Assembly: GCF_000003815.2 (NCBI RefSeq) | Contig: NC_049994.1 | Coordinates: 2,593,502 to 2,657,501 of the forward strand | Length of the DNA: 64,000 nucleotides | Direction of reading: 5' to 3' | Origin: Branchiostoma floridae | Lineage: Eukaryota; Chordata; Leptocardii; Amphioxiformes; Branchiostomatidae | Shown: in pieces, positions 34,155 through 43,800 of the stretch | Layout of the letters: each line of letters starts with the position of its first letter | Numbering within the stretch: position 1 is the stretch's first letter | Translations under genes and position numbers: made by a program | Notes under the pieces: generated by a model | Seen by the model: only the letters and a program-made list of their open reading frames with translations | What the model was told of the DNA's origin: nothing | Databases searched by the model: none

Positions 34155-34427
34155 GACTTGCTGCTTATAGAAATAGCTAAACTTTCTTTCCAACACTGAA
34201 TTAATATAGGGACTTACCCTAAATTTTCGACCAACTCCGTCGACCTTGTTCACAGAATGACCCTATTTCCAGCAGTAACGTCAGGACATATGACCGAAGA
34301 GTTTTGGAAGATTTAANNNNNNNNNNNNNNNNNNNNNNNNNNNNNNNNNNNNNNNNNNNNNNNNNNNNNNNNNNNNNNNNNNNNNNNNNNNNNNNNNNNN
34401 NNNNNNNNNNNNNNNNGACTTGCTGCT
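34155..34427. mobile_element. Insertion with 11-bp target duplication, interior unsequenced
   Basis: GACTTGCTGCT stands at 34155-34165 and again at 34417-34427, on either side of sequence absent from copy A. The visible left part (GAAATAGCTAAACTTTC, TTTCCAACAC, AAATTTTCGACC) belongs to the same family as the fold-back arms at 14015-14405. The right part lies in the gap. Confidence 0.7.
34317..34416. other. Assembly gap, exactly 100 N
   Basis: A run of 100 N, the conventional size for a gap of unknown length. It lies entirely inside the insertion at 34166, so the true element may be much longer. Confidence 0.99.
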
Positions 34428-34775
34428 GTTATTCCACTGTCCCGGAACTCGCAAGCCGTCCGCGTTCTGGAAAATATGATGGAGAGGAAAGATTTTAGGC
34501 GGTCCTACAAGATGGAGGCAGAAAACTATTAACGAGCAAAAGCCAACAAGATGAAAAAATTCCAGGAGTATGACGAGTGCAGAGAAGCAGGCACATACAA
34601 GAGTGAAGAGATGATCTCCAAAGGTACGCGCCGCGGAAGCGAGCACGACCAGACTATAGCACGGACCACGTGTACAGCCAACCAAGGAACCAGGCACCTG
34701 TGGATGACTATACTGATTCAGATGAAGACTCAGAAGAAGATATGGAACTGTTTACGACTGTTGTTAACGTTAGCG

Positions 34776-35146
34776 GTAAACGGTATTCTCTGCGCAGCTG
34801 TGTAGTTTTGGATGGACACAAATCAGACAAAATTTCTCATTCAAGTGAACTTGGAAAGCGTAACGGTCACGGGTACTATAAGTGCCCATGGCCTTCATGT
34901 TGGTATGGGAGACAGGCGAGGCATTATGTTGCAGACCACATCAGGAAAGTACTCTTAGGTCCCAACTTTTGTCCGGAATGTGGCCACATGACCAAGTCCC
35001 TATCAGCGATCCACAAGCATCGCAAGAGAACAGGACATAACACAGGAGCATCACCGCTGTTTACCATATACCAGCTTGCTGCCATCAAAAGTTACTGTAG
35101 AGAAGTGTGTAGCGAATTTGGTGTGTCCCTTTCCGAAGTACAGTAG
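34776..35146 (+). pseudogene. Broken copy of the C-terminal part of the 6181 gene
   Basis: Aligns with 6649-7020. In the original frame there is a stop (GTGTAGTTT near 34801) and one base is lost near 34847. Because upstream sequence happens to be open in the other frame, a continuous 158-codon frame (34670-35146) runs from a DYTDSDEDSEEDMEL acidic segment into both zinc fingers (CPWPSC, CPEC). A new chimeric protein is therefore possible, starting at an ATG or CTG upstream, but no promoter evidence is seen. By eye it differs from 6649-7020 at about 8% of positions. Confidence 0.7.
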
Positions 35147-36379
35147 CGATTTACCTTTGGTTAATTATGAACGATGTAAAGAGTTCATTAGAACTAAGTT
35201 TTATCAAGTTGTATAACCTGTTGCTGTTTCGCAAGAACATGTTTTTTTCAGCAACAATGCTGATGTGTCTGATAGGTCTGTTTTATCCCAACACAAGAGA
35301 TTACATATGAGGTAACATTTTTTTCCATCAGTGTAACTACTTACAACTAAGAACTTTAACTTGTTTAAAACATCAAAACATGTTCAGCTCAATCTGCAGG
35401 TGTAACGAATGCACACTGTATAACTTGAGACATAAAGAAGCGCAGGGTGGGAGATACGATGTTAATCGTAGTTTAAGCCAGTACCTGGGCCAGATAAATA
35501 CTCTGTAGTAATGGCAAATAATCTCTAAGCAGGTGTACATGTAGTCAGTCTTAATGTTTAGTACTAACGTGTTTTTGTAACTGTTAGAACGTCAACGTAA
35601 AAATAAAACATTTTTAACATTGTTTACTGTCCCACGATGATTTCTTAATCCCTATAGAAATGTTGGTGAAATAGAAATATCAAACATATTCAACATAGAC
35701 ATGTTCACCTGTTTTAAACTTGTTGGAATTTTTAGATTCCTTCTTCGGATCAAATAATACTTAAACGTATCATTTGATCTTAAGGAATAGTCTACACAAT
35801 TGTAACAATGAAAAAGCTTTGGATGCTATTAAAATGTATTCAGTATGCTGTGTTCAGTTTTATTACCTTCACCGAGTAGCGGTTGCAGACAGAAAGGCCG
35901 TATTCGAAAATGGTTGGCGTAGCCTTTTTCCGTCAGGGCGGTAGCGGGTTGTATGTACTTATAATAATAAGCTTATTTAAAACCGCACCTCATAATATGT
36001 ACTTGTAGGGTTTGGATATTTTTAGTATATATGTCTATTTGTCATCTGTGTTGAAATTGACCAGTAATTGGACTTCCAACATATTGATCACTGGTTTTAT
36101 TTGCATTCCTTTGAAATAGTAACCTAAGTTAGCATAAACGGCAAGTATTCTGTACACCTGCATTATCAGGACTGGTGTTTTTAACTTGTATGTATGTTCA
36201 AGAACATTGTAAAGTTTGGGTAAAGATGTTTGAAAATAAAGATGATTGTAAGGAAAGCTATGAGTTTTACTTTGGATTATATTGTCTGGTGATCCTTACA
36301 CCATTGGTTTGTTAGGTATATGCAAAAGTGTCGTAATTTTCGCAAAGATAAATATTTCTAAGAATAGAACTATACAAGT
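35147..36379. other. 3' flank of copy B
   Basis: Part (35580-35700) aligns with 7250-7330, including AAAAATAAAACATTTT. Another AATAAA is at about 36236. No gene. Confidence 0.45.
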
Positions 36380-37800
36380 GTAAACTAAGAAAAAGATACG
36401 GTGCTAGGTGACTTAAGTATATTATACCTTTCTTTCAAGGCTACCTCACTAGCTGTCCTTTTCCACAAGTACACTCGAAAATTACTAAGAATAAATAAAA
36501 AATACAAGTGTAAATTAAGTATAAAGCAACAAAAATATGTGGTACCAGCTGGCTTAAATCAGTATATTATATTTTTTTTCAAGGCTACCTCACAAGTAGT
36601 ATTCTTCAAGTACACTTGTCAATGAAGGTAAAGATTACTAAGAGTGTTAATTGAGTGTAAACTAAGAAAACGGTGCAGTGCTAGGTGACTTCAATCAGTA
36701 TATTATATCTGTCTTTCAAGGCTACTTCACTAGTTTTACTCTTCCATAAGTACTTGAAGATAAATATTATTAAGAATAAAAAGATACAAGTGTACATTAA
36801 GTATCAACTAAGGGAAAGATTATACTTGAAGATATAGATTTCTAAGAATAGTAAGATACAAGTGTACATTAAATGTAAAGCAATGAAATATGTGGTGTCA
36901 TGTGACTTAAATCAATATATTAATAAATCTGGCGTTCAAATGTATACAAGTGTAAATTAGGTGTAAAAAAAAGATGTCTTGCCAGGTGACTTAAATCAGT
37001 AAATTATATGTCTATCAAGGCTACTTCACTAGTATTACTCTTCCATAAGTACACTTGAAGATAAATATTATTACGAATAAAAAGATACAAGTGTACATTA
37101 AGTATCAACTAAGGGAAAGATTAAACTTGAAGATATAGATTTCTAAGAATAGTAAGATACAAGTGTACATTAAATGTAAAGCAATGAAATATGTGGTGTC
37201 ATGTGACTTAAATCAATATATTAATAAATCTGGCGTTCAAATGTATACAAGTGTAAATTAGGTGTAAAAAAAAAGATGTCTTGCCAGGTGACTTAAATCA
37301 GTAAATTATATGTCTATCAAGGCTACTTCACTAGTATTACTCTTTTACAAGTACACTTGATAAATATTACTAAAAATAAAATGATACAAGTGAAAATTCA
37401 GTGTAAACTTAGAAAAAAATGCGGTGCAAGGTGACGTTAATCAGTATACTACATCTGTCTTTCAAGGCAAAATAACTAGCGTTACTCTTCCACATGTACA
37501 CTTGAAGACAATAATTACTAAGTATAAAAAGATTCAAGTGTAAATTAAATGTCAGGTGTCAGGTGACTCAAATCAGTACATTATATCTGTCTTCCAAGGC
37601 TACCTCACTAGTATTACTCTTTCACAAGTACACTCAAAGAAAAAGATGTCTAAGTATAAAAAGAAACGAGTGTAAATTAGATGTAAAGTAAGAAAAAAAA
37701 TGCGGTGTCAGGTGACTTACATCAGTATATTATTATATCTGTCTTTCAAGTCTACCTCACTTGTATTACTCTTCTACAAGTACACTTAATTAATAAGACA
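36380..37800. repeat. Satellite of about 140 bp with a 302-bp higher-order unit
   Basis: Units carry CAGGTGACTTAAATCAGTAT, then TCTTTCAAGGCTAC, CACTAGTATTACTCTTCC and ACAAGTGTAAATTAAGTGTA. The first motif recurs at about 36406, 36546, 36685, 36985, 37287, 37428, 37560 and 37710. Within it, 36796-37056 and 37097-37358 are near-identical, spaced 302 bp apart. Confidence 0.85.
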
Positions 37801-37814
37801 ATGATTACTAAGAA

Positions 37815-37960
37815 GATGACTAGTGTCACCTCTGGAGTTCCGCAGGGTATGATATTAGACCCTCTGCTCTTTCTACTGAACAGTAATGACCTCTTCAACT
37901 CCATAGATCTACATGTTGGACACTTTGCTATCCTTATTGTATGGATATCAACTACGATTT
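37815..37960 (+). mobile_element. LINE reverse-transcriptase fragment
   Basis: Reads TSVTSGVPQGMILDPLLFLL then NSNDLFNSI, the conserved QG-x-LGPLLF RT block with the usual GS replaced by GM. Only about 45 codons remain, placed at the edge of the satellite. Confidence 0.7.
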
Positions 37961-38540
37961 AATTACAGTGATAGATCATTATTGAATTATTATCATTTTG
38001 ATTCGGCATTAACGTTACGTCATAAAAAGTTATTCGCAATAAAGCTATCAGTTTGGAACCACCATATTGGACTTACAATCTCGCTTACATTATGAATTAT
38101 ACATCATAACAGTTTCATTGATTTACATATTGTGTTATTGGTGCAAGTTTATATCTTATATCATCAATGCCGTCAAATAAGAATAGAATGCGACTAACGA
38201 AGATGCATCGATACATAAATGGAAACATATGCACTTTAAACATTTATGCAATTAACATTTGGATACAAATTCAATTCTGATTTTCATCACGACTTCTTTC
38301 TGTTATGTTTTTGTATTATACTACGTTAAAGTCGGCTTAAATAGGAAAATAGAAGCCAAAAACTGAAGAAAAAAAACAAAGGACAATGATGTTGAAGAAT
38401 GCTACTTGAGTCAATTTGAAAGCTTTTTCATAATAAAGACATTTGGCGGCACCCTCTCATTAGTTTTGGAAGGGGGTCAATTATGTAATAAAAAGAACGT
38501 GGACTTACAGGAAATTATGGTCAACAAGGGGTACAGTAAT
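37961..38540. other. Intergenic, nothing recognised
   Basis: AT-rich; probably the 3' flank of the minus-strand gene ending at 38544. Confidence 0.4.
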
Positions 38541-38543
38541 AAA

Positions 38544-39606
38544 CTATGGGCATGGACTATTTGACAGTCGTTTGAAGAGACACTTTAACGAGTGTTCTCT
38601 TTTCTTCACATTAAGTCCTTTAAACCTGTAGTCGACACAGCCGGGGCAGTTACAGTGGTCGTACGTTCCACCGCACCACTTTGCAACGGAGCAGCATGGG
38701 GCTTTACCGTCAGGGTCACATTCAGCGGGGGTACCGTGCTGCACGGGGTAACCCTTACCACATCGCAAGTCGTCTCGCCACTCCTTCTTAAGTCCTGTTG
38801 GTGTGAAAGTAGTTTAATCAATATTTACGACGAGCTTTGCAGGCAACCATCTTATGAGATGTGTCCCCCTGTGGAAGAATGTTAAGAGCTTTCGTAGATG
38901 TTACGCAAATGACTTACACATTTACATGATTCATGCGTGGTAATTTTTATCTTTGATTAGCTTACAAATGTCGGAAGAATTATATCATTTATCTTTAGGT
39001 GGCTTTACCATTTTTACAATCGTTATGCAAGTCAGTTCTTCATTTGCTTGTCTAGTATATGCCCATATTCCACCTGTCATGAATTACATGCGTTACATTT
39101 ATTAAAGTCATCGAAAAAAATTGCGATACAATTTATTAGTCCCTCGTTTATAATACAAATTAGGTTCACATTTGCATATTACTACCCGCACGACAATAAT
39201 GATGTAAATGTTTCGTTCCTTTTTAAGTTATCGTCTTTGGAATGTCTTGACAAAAATACCCCTGCAGTTCTAAAAAAAGATTTTAGGGGTGGCCAAACCT
39301 GCTCTACTTTGCCCTGGCATTAAATGTTTTGGATTCTATTTTTTTTTTTTTTACAAAATAATGTCCCTTCCTCTCTTAACCTAGTAGCTAGAAGGCCCCA
39401 AGTTATGTCACTTTTTCACAGAATAAGAACTAGTTAACACTCAAATCTGAGACCGTAGTTAAGAACACATTCAAAATATCAAGTTCCGCTGCGGTACCAA
39501 GGAGAACCGGTACGGAGCCAGAATCTAATTATTTCTTTTATCAGACCCCAGCAAATACACCAAGTAAAAAACCTATCCATCCAGCCATTGTTCGTTTATC
39601 TTGTTG

Positions 39607-39639
<33 letters not shown>

Positions 39640-42600
39640 CACTCAAGCAAAAAATGGTTAAAATGTAACCTGCATGAATATTTCAAGGAGGTAAGGATAT
39701 ATTTCATACCTACATGCGGTACGGATGAAATATAAAGATGTAAAAGCAGTGGTTAAAAACAACAGTTAGGTCAAAATATTTTTTATTTACCTTTCCTCTG
39801 GTAGTAATTTCGATGTGGCCAGCTGAACCACTCTGGACCAGGAGATGCCGCTATATCTTTGGTACTTCTACGGAGCCAACACCGTGCACTACCGCCCTCT
39901 GGCGATCCCGCGGGGCGATGGTTGAAGGACAGACATGGCGGGACGACGCCGTCGTAACTGCCGAAGCCCCGCAGACAGCGGCGGGCACACTCGTCTGCGT
40001 CTATGTCGCTGTAGGATACTATGTGGTCAGGATGATCACCGAAGAAACGACCCTTTTCCTTGCTGAAGAGGTCCACGTACGATACAGTCGCTTAAGGAGA
40101 AATATTAGTAGCATTAGTCCGGCAATTTGTGCGTACTAATTCATGAAATTTTACCCAACCCCAAAATGGTAGGTTCTAAATGTGAAGTTTAGACAATACG
40201 TCAAGCCCCGAACAAAGATGGATTCTGTTTGTGGTGCTTTATGGTGAAATGGATCAGGTCCAAAATTGAACTTCGTCAGAATTGACCTTCTCGCGATAAT
40301 AGAACCTTCTAGTGGTAGTGGAAAATAAACGAATCTCTGCTAAAAATATGGAATTCTGAAAAATCATCCAAGTCCAAAATACAATTTAGGTAAATTTCCC
40401 ACTTTATGCAACCATGGAAAAAAGTAGTATTAACTTGTACAGTAGGGTTACCACGGAGGTAGCTAGTGTCCACAGCACGTTGACCGGCAATGTAGCCGGT
40501 GTCCGAAGTAGGGTGACCATTGGTGTTGGTAGTGCCCACTGCAAGGTTGCCATCGGTGTAGGTTGTGTCCACTGCAGGGTGATCATGAGTGTAGGCAGTG
40601 TTCACTGCAGGGTGACCAGCGGTGTAGCTAGTGACCACTGCAGGGTGACCAGCGGTGTAGCTAGTGACCACTGCAGGGTGACCATCGGTGTAGCTAGTGA
40701 CCACTGCAGGGTGACCATCGGTGTAGCCAGTGACCACTGCAGGGTGACCATCGGTGTAGCTAGTGACCACTGCAGGGTGACCAGGGATGTAGGTAGTGTC
40801 CAAAGCAGACTGCCCAGGGGTAGGTACAGCATCATCAGCCTGATTCATCTGCAGATACGAGAGTTTGTTTTAGCACACACAAGTTAACAAAACTGGTGAC
40901 TAATTTTCATACGAACGTTGCTTTCCAATAAACAATGTCTTTCTGAAGGTAATAGCTATAAGCAAAATTTTGCAAGGAACAAAAAAAACATACGTGTAGG
41001 CCTTTGCTCTACCTAGCTATGTGATGATCATTTTTTTTACTCATATAAGACATTATTCAACATGCAGTGGCGACTGATTCATTACTTACTCCTTTAGCAA
41101 AATTGTTTTTCATTTAAGTTGCAGTAACTCTAGCTATAGGGTTTTCTCACCTACGTTAAATCTATCTTAATGTGACTGCTGTAACAATCTTCTTACTTCC
41201 AAGACTCAATGTGTTCAGGCTGCGAAGCGTCCTGTTAACAGTGTCTCTGATTTATGAAATAGCTTGGATGTCTTTAAAAACACATTACCCCTCTTTAAAA
41301 AAAGCTACTATTTCCTTTCTCCTTTCTAATCTTTTCTTTTCTGTCTATCTCTTTAACAAATAGAAAATTATTTGCCAAAGTGATTCTTCGAGTGCTATAG
41401 ATGATTATATATGATGGGACATCTCTCTAACTTTCCAAAGACACACGTGTAGGTTATAGCTCGGAATGGAAATTACCTTATGAACTGCCCGATATCTGTT
41501 GTAGTACAGCCAGGTTCCGAAAAAGGCCGATATCATCAAGGCAGTTATCATCACAGCAATGCCTACCATGCCGTAAGTGCAGCCTGAACATACATGAAAT
41601 AAGAAAGCTACGTTAATGTTTTGGTGAAAATTACCCAAGCACTCAGGTTCGGTCACATTTATTACAAATAATAATTAGGAGGCGGAGAATTCAGAAACCA
41701 TCTTCCATGGAGCACCTTCGTCGATTCTTTGTGTTCACGGGTATGACTTTAAGACCAGCAGTTATTCCAAAGACCACTTGTATCCTGGACTTCAGCGGAT
41801 GTTATTAAAACCAATCGAATCTCTAACATAAAGTGAACGTTTCCAAACAACCAAGTAAGGAATACATGATGCCAAAATAGAGTGTTTAAAAGATTGACCT
41901 TCAAATGCTTTATAAAGGATTGCAATTATATATATACTTATATACATATGGAATATCCATAGGACTTCAAGTGAAACAGAAAGAAATGGAATACAGGATT
42001 CGAATTATCAAAATGTATAACATCATCATTTCGAATTGTTGTTGTAAGTAGGTATTGACCAACCACCAATGAAAATAAATATAATCAATACATATGAAAT
42101 TCTTTTGATAACCTTTCATAAAACTAAATATGATCCACGGAAAAACAACTTACGGCATCGTGCTTGTTGTGGTATGTTTGGCACATACATCGGATTCCTG
42201 TTCAGGGTGTCTGTTAAGGTATTCGGGTCTGTACTTGGGATATGTCTGTTTGTAGGTATGTCGGTGTCATCATCTACAGGATCCACATTGTCAGCATCAT
42301 GTTCAGTCGAGTTGCATCCTGATAAGTGTGATGAGTCTTGGACTTCATATGCGACGGCATAAGGTTCCAAATCGGCATTATCAGGTGCCATGTAGACTGG
42401 TTCTGGAAATTCAGCCACAATGTTGTTTTGGGAAAGTATGTCTTTGCCATAATCATCTTTGTACGTTGTAGTTTCAACTGTTGCTGCATATGGGTTGGTA
42501 CAGGAATGACAACCACTTATGTTTGCTATGTAAGCAGAATTTGGTTGATGCACGGCTTTTGTGAGACACTTCTGATTTGTGATTGTGTACAAGGGATTTT

Positions 42601-43069
42601 GGTATTTGCGATTTTGTGGGGATGTTGCATTGATGCTTAATTTTGGAGTCATCATGTCATTCTGATACGTGTTTTCATCAGTACCCGCATTAGAATTGAC
42701 ATCATCAGAGGCAATTGTGATTGTATTAATTGCATCTCCATTTGATTCCGGCATATGATTGTCCTCGTGTTCTTTGCACATGATAGATACGGATGGATGT
42801 TTGTCCTTGTCTAAGTTCCCGGAGTTAGTCAGATTATCATTTGCATTTTGGGGATATCGGATTCCAGCTTTGGTAGTGTTATCTTCGACAGCATCATTTT
42901 CAGTAGGGCTGCATCTTATTTCGTACATCGGATTCACTAGCGAGTTTGCATATGGCTTGAAATTTGTCTTCATTCGGGCATCTGAACGTAGCTCTGTCAA
43001 ACTCTCATCCGAGACATCAAGTGTCTGCACCCTTGGTACAGCGTCCGGGTTGTCTTCAGCCATGCTCAT
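38544..43069 (-). CDS. Type II membrane protein: NPxY tail, TM, repeat stalk, PAN, hevein-like module
   Basis: Five exons, all phases matching: 43069-42154, 41583-41477, 40848-40452, 40090-39791, 38794-38544; total 656 residues. ATG 43069 follows an acceptor (tatctacag) at about 43079. Exon 1 (residues 1-305) has no signal peptide and carries NPMY, NPLY and NPMY motifs plus EPVYMAP. Exon 2 holds one hydrophobic helix (about 310-332). Exon 3 is a stalk with about ten HPAVVTSYTDG-type 11-residue repeats. Exon 4 is a phase 1-1 PAN/Apple-type module (VSYVDLFSK, DECARRC, PPCLSFNHR, CWLRR). Exon 5 opens KKEWRDDLRCG and has eight cysteines in a hevein-like order including CCS and WCGGT. PAN and hevein-like modules often bind carbohydrate or protein, so a surface lectin-like role is possible. 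The gene is a prediction from splice logic, not transcripts. Confidence 0.75.
39608..39643. repeat. (CA)n microsatellite
   Basis: Interrupted CA run within the intron between the PAN exon and the last exon of the type II protein gene. Confidence 0.9.
40480..40810 (-). repeat. 33-bp coding minisatellite in the stalk exon
   Basis: Units of 33 bp (plus strand GGGTGACCATCGGTGTAGCT then AGTGACCACTGCA) encode the 11-residue repeat DGHPAVVTSYT. The central five units are almost identical and the outer ones diverge, as expected for unequal exchange. Because 33 is a multiple of three, copy-number change keeps the frame. Confidence 0.85.
40900..42060 (-). other. Introns 1 and 2 of the type II protein gene
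   Basis: Apart from the TM exon at 41477-41583 there is no coding sequence. A weak LINE-like frame (LLPRLNVFRLR) at about 41205-41300 is not strong enough to call. Confidence 0.5.
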
Positions 43070-43169
43070 TCATTGCCCTGTAGATACGTAAAGTTTGGGT
43101 AAGTAATAAGATTTATCCTCATATTCAACAAATGCTATGTATTTTTACCTGCATGTATGCAGGTATGGT

Positions 43170-43800
43170 TTTCACGGGCGTGGGAAAATTTGGAAGCTGG
43201 GGATTTAGGGCGCTGTATCTCGAGAACGGATGGTGCAAGCACAACGATTTTTGGTACGTGGGTTGGGGGTGGTAGCCTGACACTCAGGTTTGATTTTGGG
43301 CCTCCTGGCGCTTGAACTTGACATTGCAGGTGGCATTTTTGGTGTTTTGGGGGCACTTTTGGCGCTGTGTGTCCGGAACGATACGCGCCATTGCGACAAT
43401 TTTTGGTGCATGTGTGGGAAGTTGTTGCCTGTTGCCTAGGATTGACTTTGGGCCTTGTCGCGTTTGAACTTGACGCGGCAGGTCGAATTTTGTGTCCGGG
43501 AGGGGTGTTTCCGGAGTTATATCTTCTGAACGGTTGGTGCGGGCGCAGTGATATTTGGCACATGTGTTGGCGGTGGCTGAATAATTCTCAATTTTGATTT
43601 TGGCGCCCTTGGTGCTTGAACTTGACATTTTAGGTTACCTTTTGTGCGGGCACGGGGCATGCGCTGTATCTCCGGAACGCAAGGTGCCATTGTGTTGCTA
43701 TTTGGTACGTGAGTTGTTGGTGGTGTCCTGGTGGTGAGGTTTGATTTTGGGCCTCCTAGTGCTTGAACTTGATACTGTATAGGTTGACCCTGTTTTGGTG
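43170..43800. repeat. Tandem repeat of about 150 bp upstream of the type II protein gene
   Basis: The phrase GCTTGAACTTGACATT recurs near 43312, 43465, 43615 and 43762, each preceded by GATTTTGGGCCTCCT or a variant and followed by a CTGTATCTCCGGAACGG-like phrase. About four diverged units. Confidence 0.75.

Larger units (their letters stand above)
31421..34775 (+). repeat. Segmental duplication, copy B
   Basis: Matches 1-3140. Differences from copy A: a 41-bp deletion between two CTG triplets (after 34750, equivalent to 3074-3114), a 7-bp deletion near 34627, and an insertion containing an assembly gap after 34165. At 34776 the sequence jumps to what is 6649 in copy A. Confidence 0.9.
33424..34775 (+). 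pseudogene. Mutator-like transposase relic, copy B
   Basis: Same content as 2003-3073, with further damage: a short scrambled stretch at 33745-33780, an in-frame stop in AACTATTAA near 34527, the 7-bp loss near 34627 and the insertion at 34166. The TDGDSQSFKGM block is at about 33520-33560. The TAG that ends copy A at 2922 is absent here (GAAGAG), so the disabling changes are largely independent. Confidence 0.65.

Noticed and set aside
41172-41363. Possible LINE C-terminus (LLPRLNVFRLR)
   Set aside because: Only a weak resemblance over about 30 codons and no tail structure.
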